Below are positions 6,923 through 15,070 of a DNA stretch of 39,912 nt, one piece after another. Source of the DNA: Acidobacteriaceae bacterium (GTDB lineage Bacteria; Acidobacteriota; Terriglobia; Terriglobales; Acidobacteriaceae). Where the stretch lies: positions 1-39,912 of the forward strand of contig JANWJB010000127.1 in the NCBI GenBank assembly GCA_025449575.1, written 5' to 3'. Every line of letters starts with the position of its first letter. Within the stretch, counting starts at the first letter, position 1. The notes below the pieces were generated by a model. The model saw only the letters and a list, made by a program, of their open reading frames with translations. It searched no databases and had not been told where the DNA came from. Position numbers and translations under genes: made by a program.

Positions 6923-9900
6923 CACTGTTCGGCCTCCCCCGTGAATTCTGACCTCTCCGTTGGGTGCTGTTGGCTGCCGGAGATTCTTTCAACGACATAA
7001 AAGATGACCGGAATAAAGAAAATTGCGATCAGGCTAAGCCCGATCATCCCTCCGATGACAGTCGTGCCCATGATGCGGCGTGAGACTGAGCCGGCACCCG
7101 ATGCGAGCCACAAAGGAGCAACACCGAAGATGAATGCGAACGACGTCATCAGAATCGGCCGCAGGCGTAACCGAGCCCCATCGAGCGTTGCGTCGATAAG
7201 CGGCCTGCCTTTGTCATACTCGTCTTTCGCGAAGGCGACGATGAGGATCGCGTTTTTTGCTGCGAGACCAATTAGCATGACGAGCCCTATCTGCGCGTAC
7301 ACGTCATTCTGGAGCAGAACCAAATAGGGGGGCAGCATGGCCAGATCGATCGTGCGGCGTAGGAGCAAGACGCCAAAGGCTCCAAAGACAGCTACCGGCA
7401 CACTCAGCAACACACTGAACGGGAGAGACCAGCTTTCATAGAGCGCGGCAAGAATCAGGAAGACAAAAAGGAGCGATATGCCGAAGATCATTGTGGGGGA
7501 AACCCCCTGCTGAGCTTTCTTCTCCTGGAAAGACATGGCCATATAGTCGTAACCCATGCCGTGCGGCATGGTCTTGGCAAAGACCTGTTGCAGCGCGGCC
7601 ATGGCCTGGTGCGAACTGTAACCCGGAGCGGCGCTGCCGTTGATCTGCGCCGCCGGATACTCGTCATAGTGCATGATGAATTCCGGACCCTGGCGTGGCT
7701 CGAACTTGGCCAAAGCGGACAATGGGATCATCTGGCCTTGGTTATTGCGGACATAGTACTGGCTGAGGTCCTGAGCTTTATTTCTGAACGGCCCCTCACC
7801 TTCGACATAGACCTGCCATTGTCTTCCGAATCGGTTGAAGTAATTGACGAAGATGCCGCCCATGAATGCCTGCACCGATTGATAGACGCTGGGAATGGGT
7901 ATCCCAAGCTTGAGCGCCTTGTCGCGATCGACCTCCAGGTATCGCTGTGGCACGCTGGGCAGAAAAGAGGTGTTGATTCCGGAGATTTCGGGCCGCTTGC
8001 CGGCCGCAGCCATGAATTTGTTTACGTTGGCCGCCAGCCACTCCGTGTCGTGCCCGCCCCGATCTTCAAGAGCCATGGTGAACCCACCGGAGGTTCCCAC
8101 ACCGGGGATGGCGGGAGGGGAGAAGCTGAAGGCACTCCCCTGCGGCAGTTGGTTCAGCTCTTGATTCAGCCGCTGCTTAATGGCTTCAAATTGCTCGTTC
8201 CTCTGGTGACGCGTATCCCAAGGCTCCAGGGTGACGAAGAAGAATGCGTTGTAACTGGTTTCAATGTAGCTCAGCAGGCTGAAACCAACCACGGAGGTCG
8301 TGTATCGGACTCCCGGCGTTTTGGCGAGGATGGCTTCGATTTGTTTCGCGGCGGCATCTGTCCGCTGCAGGGAAGCGGCATTGGGCAGCTGGAGATTAAC
8401 CATGAAGTACCCCTGGTCCTCGTCGGGGAGAAACCCAGAAGGCAGCTTCACGCCCAGAAATACCGCCGCCACGGCGAAGAGGGCGAGCAGAATCATGGCA
8501 ACCGCACTCTTACGAATCAATCCGCCGCAGGCACGAATATATCCATTCGTAGCGCGTTGGAAGAGGCGATTGAACCAGTTGAAGAATCCCCTCAGCAAAC
8601 CGCCTTTTGACTGCCTGGGGCGGAGGAGCAATGCCGATAAGGCCGGGCTGAGACTGAGCGCGTTGAAGGCGGAGATGATCACCGAGATCGCGATGACAAC
8701 AGCGAACTGTTGATAGAGGCGTCCGGTAATTCCCGGGATGAAGGCCGTAGGCACAAAGACCGCGGAGAGAACGAGAGCAATGCCGATCACCGGCCCGGAG
8801 ATTTCCTCCATGGCTTTTTGGGCGGCGGCTTTAGGCGCCAGTCCTTCATCGATATGCCGCTCCACAACTTCAACGACCACGATGGCATCGTCCACCACGA
8901 GGCCGATGGCCAGCACCATGGCAAACATGGTCAGTGTATTGATGGAAAAACCGAAGAGAGGAAAGAACGCGAAGGTGCCAACCAGCGAAACGGGGACGGC
9001 GAGCAGCGGAATGAGCGTGGCGCGCCAGCCTTGCAGAAACAGATACACCACAAAGATCACCAGCCCGAGGGCGATCAGAAGCGTGATCAGGATCTCCTTA
9101 ATGCCTTGTGTGACCGCAACCGTCTGGTCGATGGAGACTGCGTAAGTGATGTCTTGCGGGAAGCCGCCGCTCATCTGTTTGATCAGGTTGCGCACGCCGG
9201 CGGCTGTATCCACGGCATTCGAGCCGGGCAACTGGTAGACCGCGATAATGGCGCTGGGCTTACCGTTCAAGCGGGCCATCACGGAGTAATTCTGCGTTCC
9301 CAATTCCACCCCTGCGACGTCGCGAACCCGCACCACGCCGCCGTCAGGCTTTTCCCGAACTACGATATCGCCGAACTGTTGTGCGGTACTGAGCCGTCCT
9401 TGTGCGCGCACAGCATAGGTGAACTCTTGTCCCGCAGGCACCGGTTGGGCGCCGAGCTGGCCGGCGGGGTTGACGGTATTTTGTGCCTGCACCGCGTTGA
9501 TCACGTCCGATGCAGTGATGCCCAGCCTGGCCATTGCATCGGGCTTCAACCAAACCCGCATCGCGTATTGTCCGGCTCCGAATATCTGCACGTTGGCGAC
9601 GCCGGGAAGGCGGGTGATCGGATCGACCAAGTTGATGTATGCGTAGTTGGCTAGGAATGCCGCGTCGTGTGTCTTCTGGGGAGAGTAGAGCGCGATCAGG
9701 ATGAGGGGAGAATGCGTGGACTTCTGAACAGTCACCCCGAAGTTATTTACCTCGGCAGGCAATTGAGAGGCGGCCTGCGTCTCGCGCATCTGGCTGAGGA
9801 TCAGGTCCGTATTCGGGTCCGTACCTACCGCAAAATCAACGATCATCGTCATCTGACTGTTGGCGGTGGCGTTCAGCGAATACATGTAATTCATGTTGTC

Positions 9901-10119
9901 GACGCCGCTCATTGTCTGTTCAATCGGCGTCGCGACTGACTGCGCCAAAGTATCTGCATCGGCGCCTGGGAAGACGGCGGTGATCTTTGTTTCCGGTGGA
10001 ATGATATTCGCAAACTGCGCAATGGGGAGCCTTGCGATGGTAATAGCGCCCACGAGCACTGTGAGAATCGCGATGACCATCGCGACAATCGGCCGGTTAA
10101 TGAAGAACTTCGACATCAT
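6922..10119 (-). CDS. RND multidrug efflux transporter, inner-membrane pump (HAE1/AcrB type)
   Basis: This 1065-residue proton-driven pump belongs to the hydrophobe/amphiphile efflux family of AcrB and MexB. It starts with SKFFINRPIVAMVIAI, the family's first membrane segment, and has two halves, each with a large periplasmic loop and six membrane helices. TM4 contains GLVVDDAIVVVE, with the Asp pair needed for proton relay. The second half carries the matching FGVLLLRRTIDLAMLPPYLV region and an IGLAAKNAILIVAF segment. Length is normal for HAE1. It follows the adaptor gene directly (adaptor stop at 10120-10122, pump ATG at 10119), and its stop overlaps the outer-membrane gene start. ATG 10116 is an alternative start. 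The substrate range is unknown. Confidence 0.96.
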   Translation of the reverse strand: MMSKFFINRPIVAMVIAILTVLVGAITIARLPIAQFANIIPPETKITAVFPGADADTLAQSVATPIEQTMSGVDNMNYMYSLNATANSQMTMIVDFAVGTDPNTDLILSQMRETQAASQLPAEVNNFGVTVQKSTHSPLILIALYSPQKTHDAAFLANYAYINLVDPITRLPGVANVQIFGAGQYAMRVWLKPDAMARLGITASDVINAVQAQNTVNPAGQLGAQPVPAGQEFTYAVRAQGRLSTAQQFGDIVVREKPDGGVVRVRDVAGVELGTQNYSVMARLNGKPSAIIAVYQLPGSNAVDTAAGVRNLIKQMSGGFPQDITYAVSIDQTVAVTQGIKEILITLLIALGLVIFVVYLFLQGWRATLIPLLAVPVSLVGTFAFFPLFGFSINTLTMFAMVLAIGLVVDDAIVVVEVVERHIDEGLAPKAAAQKAMEEISGPVIGIALVLSAVFVPTAFIPGITGRLYQQFAVVIAISVIISAFNALSLSPALSALLLRPRQSKGGLLRGFFNWFNRLFQRATNGYIRACGGLIRKSAVAMILLALFAVAAVFLGVKLPSGFLPDEDQGYFMVNLQLPNAASLQRTDAAAKQIEAILAKTPGVRYTTSVVGFSLLSYIETSYNAFFFVTLEPWDTRHQRNEQFEAIKQRLNQELNQLPQGSAFSFSPPAIPGVGTSGGFTMALEDRGGHDTEWLAANVNKFMAAAGKRPEISGINTSFLPSVPQRYLEVDRDKALKLGIPIPSVYQSVQAFMGGIFVNYFNRFGRQWQVYVEGEGPFRNKAQDLSQYYVRNNQGQMIPLSALAKFEPRQGPEFIMHYDEYPAAQINGSAAPGYSSHQAMAALQQVFAKTMPHGMGYDYMAMSFQEKKAQQGVSPTMIFGISLLFVFLILAALYESWSLPFSVLLSVPVAVFGAFGVLLLRRTIDLAMLPPYLVLLQNDVYAQIGLVMLIGLAAKNAILIVAFAKDEYDKGRPLIDATLDGARLRLRPILMTSFAFIFGVAPLWLASGAGSVSRRIMGTTVIGGMIGLSLIAIFFIPVIFYVVERISGSQQHPTERSEFTGEAEQ

Positions 10120-11271
10120 CTAGTTTGTTTCCGCGGAGGGCGCATAGGTTTGCGGAGTTATCACCATGCCATTACGCACTTTTTCCGTTCCCTCAGCCAC
10201 GACGCGGTCGCCAGGCCCAACTCCGTGAGTGATGATCCAAAGGCTCCCCACCTGAGGCCCTACCTGGACAGCGCGAAGGACGATCTTATTATTCGGTCCG
10301 ACTTCGGCCACTTCATATCCGCCCTGCAGCTCGGAGACCGCGCGTTGGGGAACGAGAAGCGCCCCCTTTTGGATCTGGGTAAGGGCGCGGATGCGGCCGG
10401 TTTGCCCGGGCCGCAGAACTCGGCCGGGATTCGGAAAGGCGCCGACGATTTGGATGGTCCCGGTTTGCGGGTCAACCTGCCGGTCGGCGAAGAGGATCTG
10501 CCCGTCGTATCCATAGGTTTGCCCGTTCGGCAGGAGGAGATGCAACGGGATGCGCTTGGCCCGGGAAAGCAAATCTATCGTTCCGCCCGCGCGGTTCGCA
10601 ATCGTGAGGTACTCCGCTCCACTGATTGGGAAATAGGCCTTGATGGGATTCACTTGTGAAACGCCTGTGAGGACGGTACCGGGAGAGACGAGATTGCCCA
10701 CCTGAACCTGTGCAATACCCGCGATGCCGCTGACGATCGAACGTACTCGCGTATATCCGAGGTTCAATTGGGCGCCCTCGACGGCTGCCTCGGCCGCCTG
10801 GACAGATGCCTGGGCCGCCAGCTTCGCCTGGGTGTCGTTGTCCAACTGGCTCTGCGGGATGGCGTGGGCCTTAGCTTCGGGAATATCGCGCTTCACATTG
10901 ATCGCAGCTGCGCCGAGCTGTGCCTGAGCCTGTGCCACCTGGGCTTTGGCCTGATCAAGCGCAGCTTGGAAGGGCCGGGGATCAATCTCAAAAAGCAAAT
11001 CCCCTTTGCGGACAAACGAACCTTCGCGATAGTCCTGCTTGATCAGATAACCGCTGACGTGGGGTTCGATTTGCGCATTGACGTAGCCTTGCAGCGTGCC
11101 AATCCAATTGCCGTAAACCGGAACGTCCTTCTGGATGACAGTTGCGACTTCAACGACAGGCGCGCTTGCTTGCGCCGCCGGCGGGTGGCTGCATCCGGCA
11201 CAGACGAGAAGACCAAGAAGACCGACGGAAAGGATGCACAATCGATTAAAGTGAAGTGGCCTGCTTTTCAA
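10120..11271 (-). CDS. RND efflux periplasmic adaptor (MFP/HlyD family lipoprotein)
   Basis: The 383-residue adaptor bridges the pump and the outer-membrane channel. A lipoprotein signal ends in the lipobox VCAGC (Cys near residue 27), so it is probably anchored to the inner membrane. A biotinyl/lipoyl half-motif (EPHVSGYLIKQDYREGSFV), a short alpha-hairpin rich in Ala and Gln, the second lipoyl half and beta-barrel domains follow, as in MexA/AcrA. The start codon is TTG at 11271, within the last 26 bases of tetR. GAGGA lies about four bases before it and there is no later Met before the signal peptide, which supports this unusual start. It is the second gene of the tetR-MFP-RND-OMF operon. 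Confidence 0.92.
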   Translation of the reverse strand: MKSRPLHFNRLCILSVGLLGLLVCAGCSHPPAAQASAPVVEVATVIQKDVPVYGNWIGTLQGYVNAQIEPHVSGYLIKQDYREGSFVRKGDLLFEIDPRPFQAALDQAKAQVAQAQAQLGAAAINVKRDIPEAKAHAIPQSQLDNDTQAKLAAQASVQAAEAAVEGAQLNLGYTRVRSIVSGIAGIAQVQVGNLVSPGTVLTGVSQVNPIKAYFPISGAEYLTIANRAGGTIDLLSRAKRIPLHLLLPNGQTYGYDGQILFADRQVDPQTGTIQIVGAFPNPGRVLRPGQTGRIRALTQIQKGALLVPQRAVSELQGGYEVAEVGPNNKIVLRAVQVGPQVGSLWIITHGVGPGDRVVAEGTEKVRNGMVITPQTYAPSAETN

Positions 11272-11968
11272 GCGGTCCTCCCCTTCGCATGCGCCGCGGC
11301 GTCGGCTGGGTGGTGCTCAGCGGCGATGCGGCCTTCGAATGTTTCAGTTTCGGAACCAAATAGCCGGTCAAGACCGCGCGCAGCTCCCGAATCACGGCAG
11401 CCTTCTCTTCCGGTCTGGACTTGGCATAAAGCCCGAGCAAAGCCCGGTTGACATGCTGGGCCACGGCGGCGATCCGCAGAGCCGCGGTTCGCGGCATCTC
11501 CGGCCGATGCGCCATCAACACGGCGGCGATTTGCGCTCGGGTCAGCTCGCGCCGTTTTGATGTGCGCGGGGTTGGAGGAACGTCCAGCAGTGCAAGCAAG
11601 GCAGGATGGTTCTTGACGGTCTCAAGCTGCAAGTTCACCATGCGGCAGGCGAGCTGCTCCGCCGTCAGATTCGCCGCCTGGCGCCCCAGCGCCATCCAGG
11701 ATTGGTCAATCTCTTCGCCATACTGCGCGCGCACGGCTTCGGCTAGAGCGCGCTTGTTGGGGAAAAATTGGTAAAGCGAGCCGATACAGGAATTGGCTCG
11801 CTCGGCAATAGCGCTCATCGTCGCCCGCTCATACCCAGCTTCGTTGATCACGGCCGCCGCAGCACGCAGAAAGCCGGCAACTCGCCGATGTCCCCGCTTC
11901 TGTTGCGGGATTCTCCGCGGCGCAGCCGAGGAATTTGGGGCCGTGGACGAATATGAGGGCACACTCAC
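11246..11968 (-). CDS. TetR/AcrR-family repressor of the efflux operon
   Basis: The 240-residue protein has a TetR helix-turn-helix at about 30-75 (AAAVINEAGYERATMSAIAERAN...IGSLYQFFPNKRALAEAV), followed by an all-helical ligand-binding domain. The recognition helix contains a Cys (NSCIGS) where Val or Thr is common. It begins with GTG; no in-frame ATG was found nearby upstream. It is the first gene of the efflux operon and overlaps the adaptor gene by 26 bases, so repressor and pump are probably made from one mRNA. By analogy with AcrR-type regulators it likely represses this operon until a ligand binds. The first 25 residues are Ser/Pro-rich and probably disordered. Confidence 0.9.
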   Translation of the reverse strand: MSVPSYSSTAPNSSAAPRRIPQQKRGHRRVAGFLRAAAAVINEAGYERATMSAIAERANSCIGSLYQFFPNKRALAEAVRAQYGEEIDQSWMALGRQAANLTAEQLACRMVNLQLETVKNHPALLALLDVPPTPRTSKRRELTRAQIAAVLMAHRPEMPRTAALRIAAVAQHVNRALLGLYAKSRPEEKAAVIRELRAVLTGYLVPKLKHSKAASPLSTTQPTPRRMRRGGPLEKQATSL

Positions 11969-11986
11969 ATCATAGCAAAATGTGAG
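11964..11986 (-). promoter_or_regulatory. Candidate TetR-family operator across the tetR start
   Basis: CTCACAT (11964-11970), nine bases, and ATGTGAG (11980-11986) form a perfect 7-bp dyad covering the GTG start codon and the bases just before it. Its size (23 bases) and position suit autorepression by the TetR protein encoded here. A second, weaker TGAG/CTCA dyad overlaps its right edge (11983-11996). Confidence 0.45.
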
Positions 11987-12125
11987 CGCCGTCTCATGTT
12001 ATGCACGGCATTCCTTTCGACATGCTCAATTCAAGGCAAGCAACCCGGCGAGTCGCTCCGAGTGCATGTGGTGTATGGCCATGGATTCATTGCCGGAAAG
12101 ATCTTTGCGGCGCACGTACAGCTGA

Positions 12126-12147
12126 TAAAAGAGGATCCACCATCCTC
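12126..12147 (-). terminator. Intrinsic terminator of the nuo operon
   Basis: On the minus strand GAGGAT, loop GGTGG, ATCCTC is followed at once by TTTTATC (plus-strand 12124-12147). It starts 17 bases after the nuoN stop codon. The stem has six pairs, short but with the correct T-run, so it is a plausible Rho-independent terminator separating nuo from the tetR operon. Confidence 0.6.
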
Positions 12148-12163
12148 CAAAAATGCAAACCGC

Positions 12164-13591
12164 TCAAAGCAAGCTGCCGATTGCGGTATGGATAGCCTGC
12201 AACATCCATGAGGGATAAACGCCCAGCCATACGAGTATTACAGTAAGTGCGGCCAGCACCAGACTTGCGGCAGGCATGCGCAGGGGGAGGGGCTGGTTTG
12301 CGTCGCCCGGCTGTTGATACAGGATCACCACGATTCGCAAGTAATAGAACAATCCGATGGTGCTGGCGATTACGAGGATGAGGATAAGCGCCCAGGAGCC
12401 TGCGGCGGCTCCGGCGGCGAGGATGTAGAACTTGCCCAGAAATCCTGCTGTCATCGGAATGCCGGCAAGGGAAAGCAGCATTGCGGTGAAAACCAGCGCG
12501 AGTACCGGCCGGCGCCAAAAGAGTCCTCGATAATCCTCCATCTGGTCCGCGTCCCGATGCTCTGCCGAGAGAACGGTGACCACGGCAAATGCTCCCAAGG
12601 TCATGATGAAGTAAGCGACCAGATAGAAGACTACGGCGCTGGCTCCAATCGCTCCTCCAACCTCGAGCGCCACCATCAGGTAGCCCATGTGCGCGATTGA
12701 GGAGTATGCCAGGATGCGTTTCACGTTGCTTTGCAGCAGAGCGAGCAGATTGCCGGCGAGCATGGAGGCGATGGCGATGATGGTGAACACCAGAAGCGCC
12801 GGGGCAAAACGGTTGATTCCCGATTGCGCGAAGTAGCGCAGCAATAGCGCGAACATACCGCCTTTGGAAACGGTGGCGACAAAGGCCGTCACCGGAGCCG
12901 GAGCTCCTTGATACACATCCGGAGTCCACATGTGGAAGGGAACGAGCGCCAGTTTGAAGCCGATGCCAGTGACAACGAGCGCTACGCCGGGCAGCAGCAG
13001 GGTAAGGTTGGGGTTTGGATTCGCAGCAAGTATATGCTCGATGCGCGCGAAGTCCATGGTTCCCAGATCGGCATAGACAAGAGCAATTCCGAAAAGCAGG
13101 AATGCAGCCGAACTGGCGGCCAGAACCAGATATTTGATGCCCGCCTCCACCGGAAGCGGCCGGTCGCCGAAGTAGGCGATGAGCGCATAGAGCGCGATGC
13201 TAAGCACCTCAAGGCCGAGAAAAAATGAAGCGAAATGGCTGCTTGCCGCCAGGATCATCGCACCGAGCGTCGCGACCAGTAGCAGGACGTAGAATTCCTC
13301 TTTATCGATATCCCGGTTTCTGAGATAGCCATAGGCCAGCAGTGCAACAGCGAAGCTGGCTGCGCTAATCAAGCCAAAGAAAAAGAGCGCATACCCGTCG
13401 ATGTCGAGAAGGGCTGTCACCTGGGTCGCCGGAACAAAGAAGACCGAGCAAAAGCTGGCAGCCAGTCCGCTAAGGCTCAGCCCAAAAGCGACCGCATGAT
13501 TGCGGCCGACCGCGGCCGCGATCAGCACCGCCACTGAACTCCCGGCGATCAGCAGAAGCGGCAGAAGGGCAAGCATGTCGGAGGCAGTCAT
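12164..13591 (-). CDS. nuoN: NADH-quinone oxidoreductase subunit N
   Basis: The 475-residue membrane protein is one of the three antiporter-like proton-pumping subunits in the membrane arm of complex I. It has about 14 hydrophobic segments and the Mrp-type core, with MWTPDVYQGAPAPVTAFVATVSKGG holding the conserved charged and Lys residues, and ILAYSSIAHMGYLMVAL. Length is normal for bacterial NuoN. It is the last gene of the operon, three bases behind nuoM, and is followed by an intrinsic terminator. The ATG at 13591 is clear. Confidence 0.96.
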   Translation of the reverse strand: MTASDMLALLPLLLIAGSSVAVLIAAAVGRNHAVAFGLSLSGLAASFCSVFFVPATQVTALLDIDGYALFFFGLISAASFAVALLAYGYLRNRDIDKEEFYVLLLVATLGAMILAASSHFASFFLGLEVLSIALYALIAYFGDRPLPVEAGIKYLVLAASSAAFLLFGIALVYADLGTMDFARIEHILAANPNPNLTLLLPGVALVVTGIGFKLALVPFHMWTPDVYQGAPAPVTAFVATVSKGGMFALLLRYFAQSGINRFAPALLVFTIIAIASMLAGNLLALLQSNVKRILAYSSIAHMGYLMVALEVGGAIGASAVVFYLVAYFIMTLGAFAVVTVLSAEHRDADQMEDYRGLFWRRPVLALVFTAMLLSLAGIPMTAGFLGKFYILAAGAAAGSWALILILVIASTIGLFYYLRIVVILYQQPGDANQPLPLRMPAASLVLAALTVILVWLGVYPSWMLQAIHTAIGSLL

Positions 13592-13594
13592 GGC

Positions 13595-15070
13595 TCATCT
13601 CCAGAGAGCGGGAAGGTGGTTGGCGGCTTGAGCAAAAGTGTGGAAGACGGGTTGAGGGTAGAGTCCAAGCCAGAGCAGTACGACCATCATCGCGCCCAGG
13701 GTTAGTCCTTCACGAAGCGCTAGGTCCGGCAACCGCCAAGGACGCAGGTTCGGTCCCTGAAAGGCACGCTGTACAAAGCGGAGTGCATAGAAGGTTGCCG
13801 CGAGAACCCCGCAGGCTGCCACTACGGTCATCGCAGTGTGGGCACGATAAGTTCCCAGCAAGATCAAAAACTCGCCGACAAAATCGCCTAGCCCGGGAAG
13901 CCCCAGTGAAGCCAGAGCGAAGAACAATCCGGCTCCGCTTAAGCGAGGCACGGTATCCCAGAGACCCCCCATGACACCGATCTCCCGGGTGTGGGTGCGA
14001 TCCTCTATCGATCCCGCCACGATGAAGAGCGCGCTTGTGCTGATGCCATGAGCGATCAGTGTCATGACCGCACCTTGCAGTGCGATGCCGCTTCCGGAGA
14101 ATATCCCCAGAAGCACGAAGCCAAGGTGACTGATGCTGGCGTAAGCAAGCAGACGCATTAGATTGGTCTGCGAAAATGCCAGGATAGCGCCATATAGGAT
14201 AGTAATCACCGCCAACGTCATTGCCACCGGCGCGAAGGCGCGGAATGCACCGGGGAACAGCGGAAAGAGAAAGCGGATCATGCCATACCCGGCTGTGGTC
14301 GCCAACAGCCCGGCAAGGATCACGTTGGTTGCGGTGGATGCTTCGGCGCAGGCATCCGGCAGCCAAGTGTGAAACGGAAACATCGGTAGCTTAACCGCAA
14401 AGGCGATGAAGAAGCCCAGCATGATCCACATCGCCGTATGCGGACTGAGGGGCGTACCGAGCAGAGCTGTGTACTGGAACGTATAGACGCCCGTCGCATG
14501 GTAATGCGCAAAGTACAATGCCAGGATCGCGATCAGCATCAACAGGCCGCTGAGTTGCGTGAACAGGAAGAACTTTACTGCGGCATAGGTGCGGCGCTCA
14601 CCGCCCCAGATGGCGATCAGGAAATACATGGGAATGAGCATGAGTTCCCACGAGAAGTAGAACAAGAAAAGATCGAGAGACAAAAAGACGCCGAGAATGC
14701 CGGCTAGAATCCACAAGAGATTGAGGTGGTAGAAGCCGAGGGCCTTGATGTGGGCAGACCAAGAGATTACTACCGACACAACTCCAAGCACGAGCGTGAG
14801 CAGCACCAGCAGAAGGCTCAGGCCATCGAGCGCCAGGTGGAAATGGATGCCGAACTGAGGAATCCAGCTCCAATCCACCTGTTCAAACCAAGTGTTCATC
14901 CCGGCATTGCCGGAACTGAGGTGGCGAGACGCCTCAAACAAGGCTAACGCCAGATCAACCAAAACGGCAGCCAGCGAAATCCAGCGGCACAGCAGCGGAT
15001 GGATGCGTGCCGCGAGCCACGCAAGCAGTCCGCCGCCGACCAGCACGACGATAAGCCAGAGAAGAATCAT
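13595..15070 (-). CDS. nuoM: NADH-quinone oxidoreductase subunit M
   Basis: The 491-residue antiporter-like subunit of the complex I membrane arm carries FHTWLPDACAEASTATNVILAGLLATTAGYG, the hallmark of NuoM, and LLAYASISHLGFVLLG. A longer frame starts 33 codons upstream inside nuoL, but the ATG at 15070 forms an ATGA overlap with the nuoL stop and begins directly with the first membrane helix (MILLWLIVVLVGGG). This makes it the real start. Glu in helix 5 (YFSWELMLIPMYF) is the conserved proton-pumping Glu. Confidence 0.96.
   Translation of the reverse strand: MILLWLIVVLVGGGLLAWLAARIHPLLCRWISLAAVLVDLALALFEASRHLSSGNAGMNTWFEQVDWSWIPQFGIHFHLALDGLSLLLVLLTLVLGVVSVVISWSAHIKALGFYHLNLLWILAGILGVFLSLDLFLFYFSWELMLIPMYFLIAIWGGERRTYAAVKFFLFTQLSGLLMLIAILALYFAHYHATGVYTFQYTALLGTPLSPHTAMWIMLGFFIAFAVKLPMFPFHTWLPDACAEASTATNVILAGLLATTAGYGMIRFLFPLFPGAFRAFAPVAMTLAVITILYGAILAFSQTNLMRLLAYASISHLGFVLLGIFSGSGIALQGAVMTLIAHGISTSALFIVAGSIEDRTHTREIGVMGGLWDTVPRLSGAGLFFALASLGLPGLGDFVGEFLILLGTYRAHTAMTVVAACGVLAATFYALRFVQRAFQGPNLRPWRLPDLALREGLTLGAMMVVLLWLGLYPQPVFHTFAQAANHLPALWR

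Noticed and set aside
7561-8610. 349-residue open frame on the plus strand
   Set aside because: It is antisense to the strongly conserved RND pump gene and shows no family resemblance. The same holds for 8710-9654.
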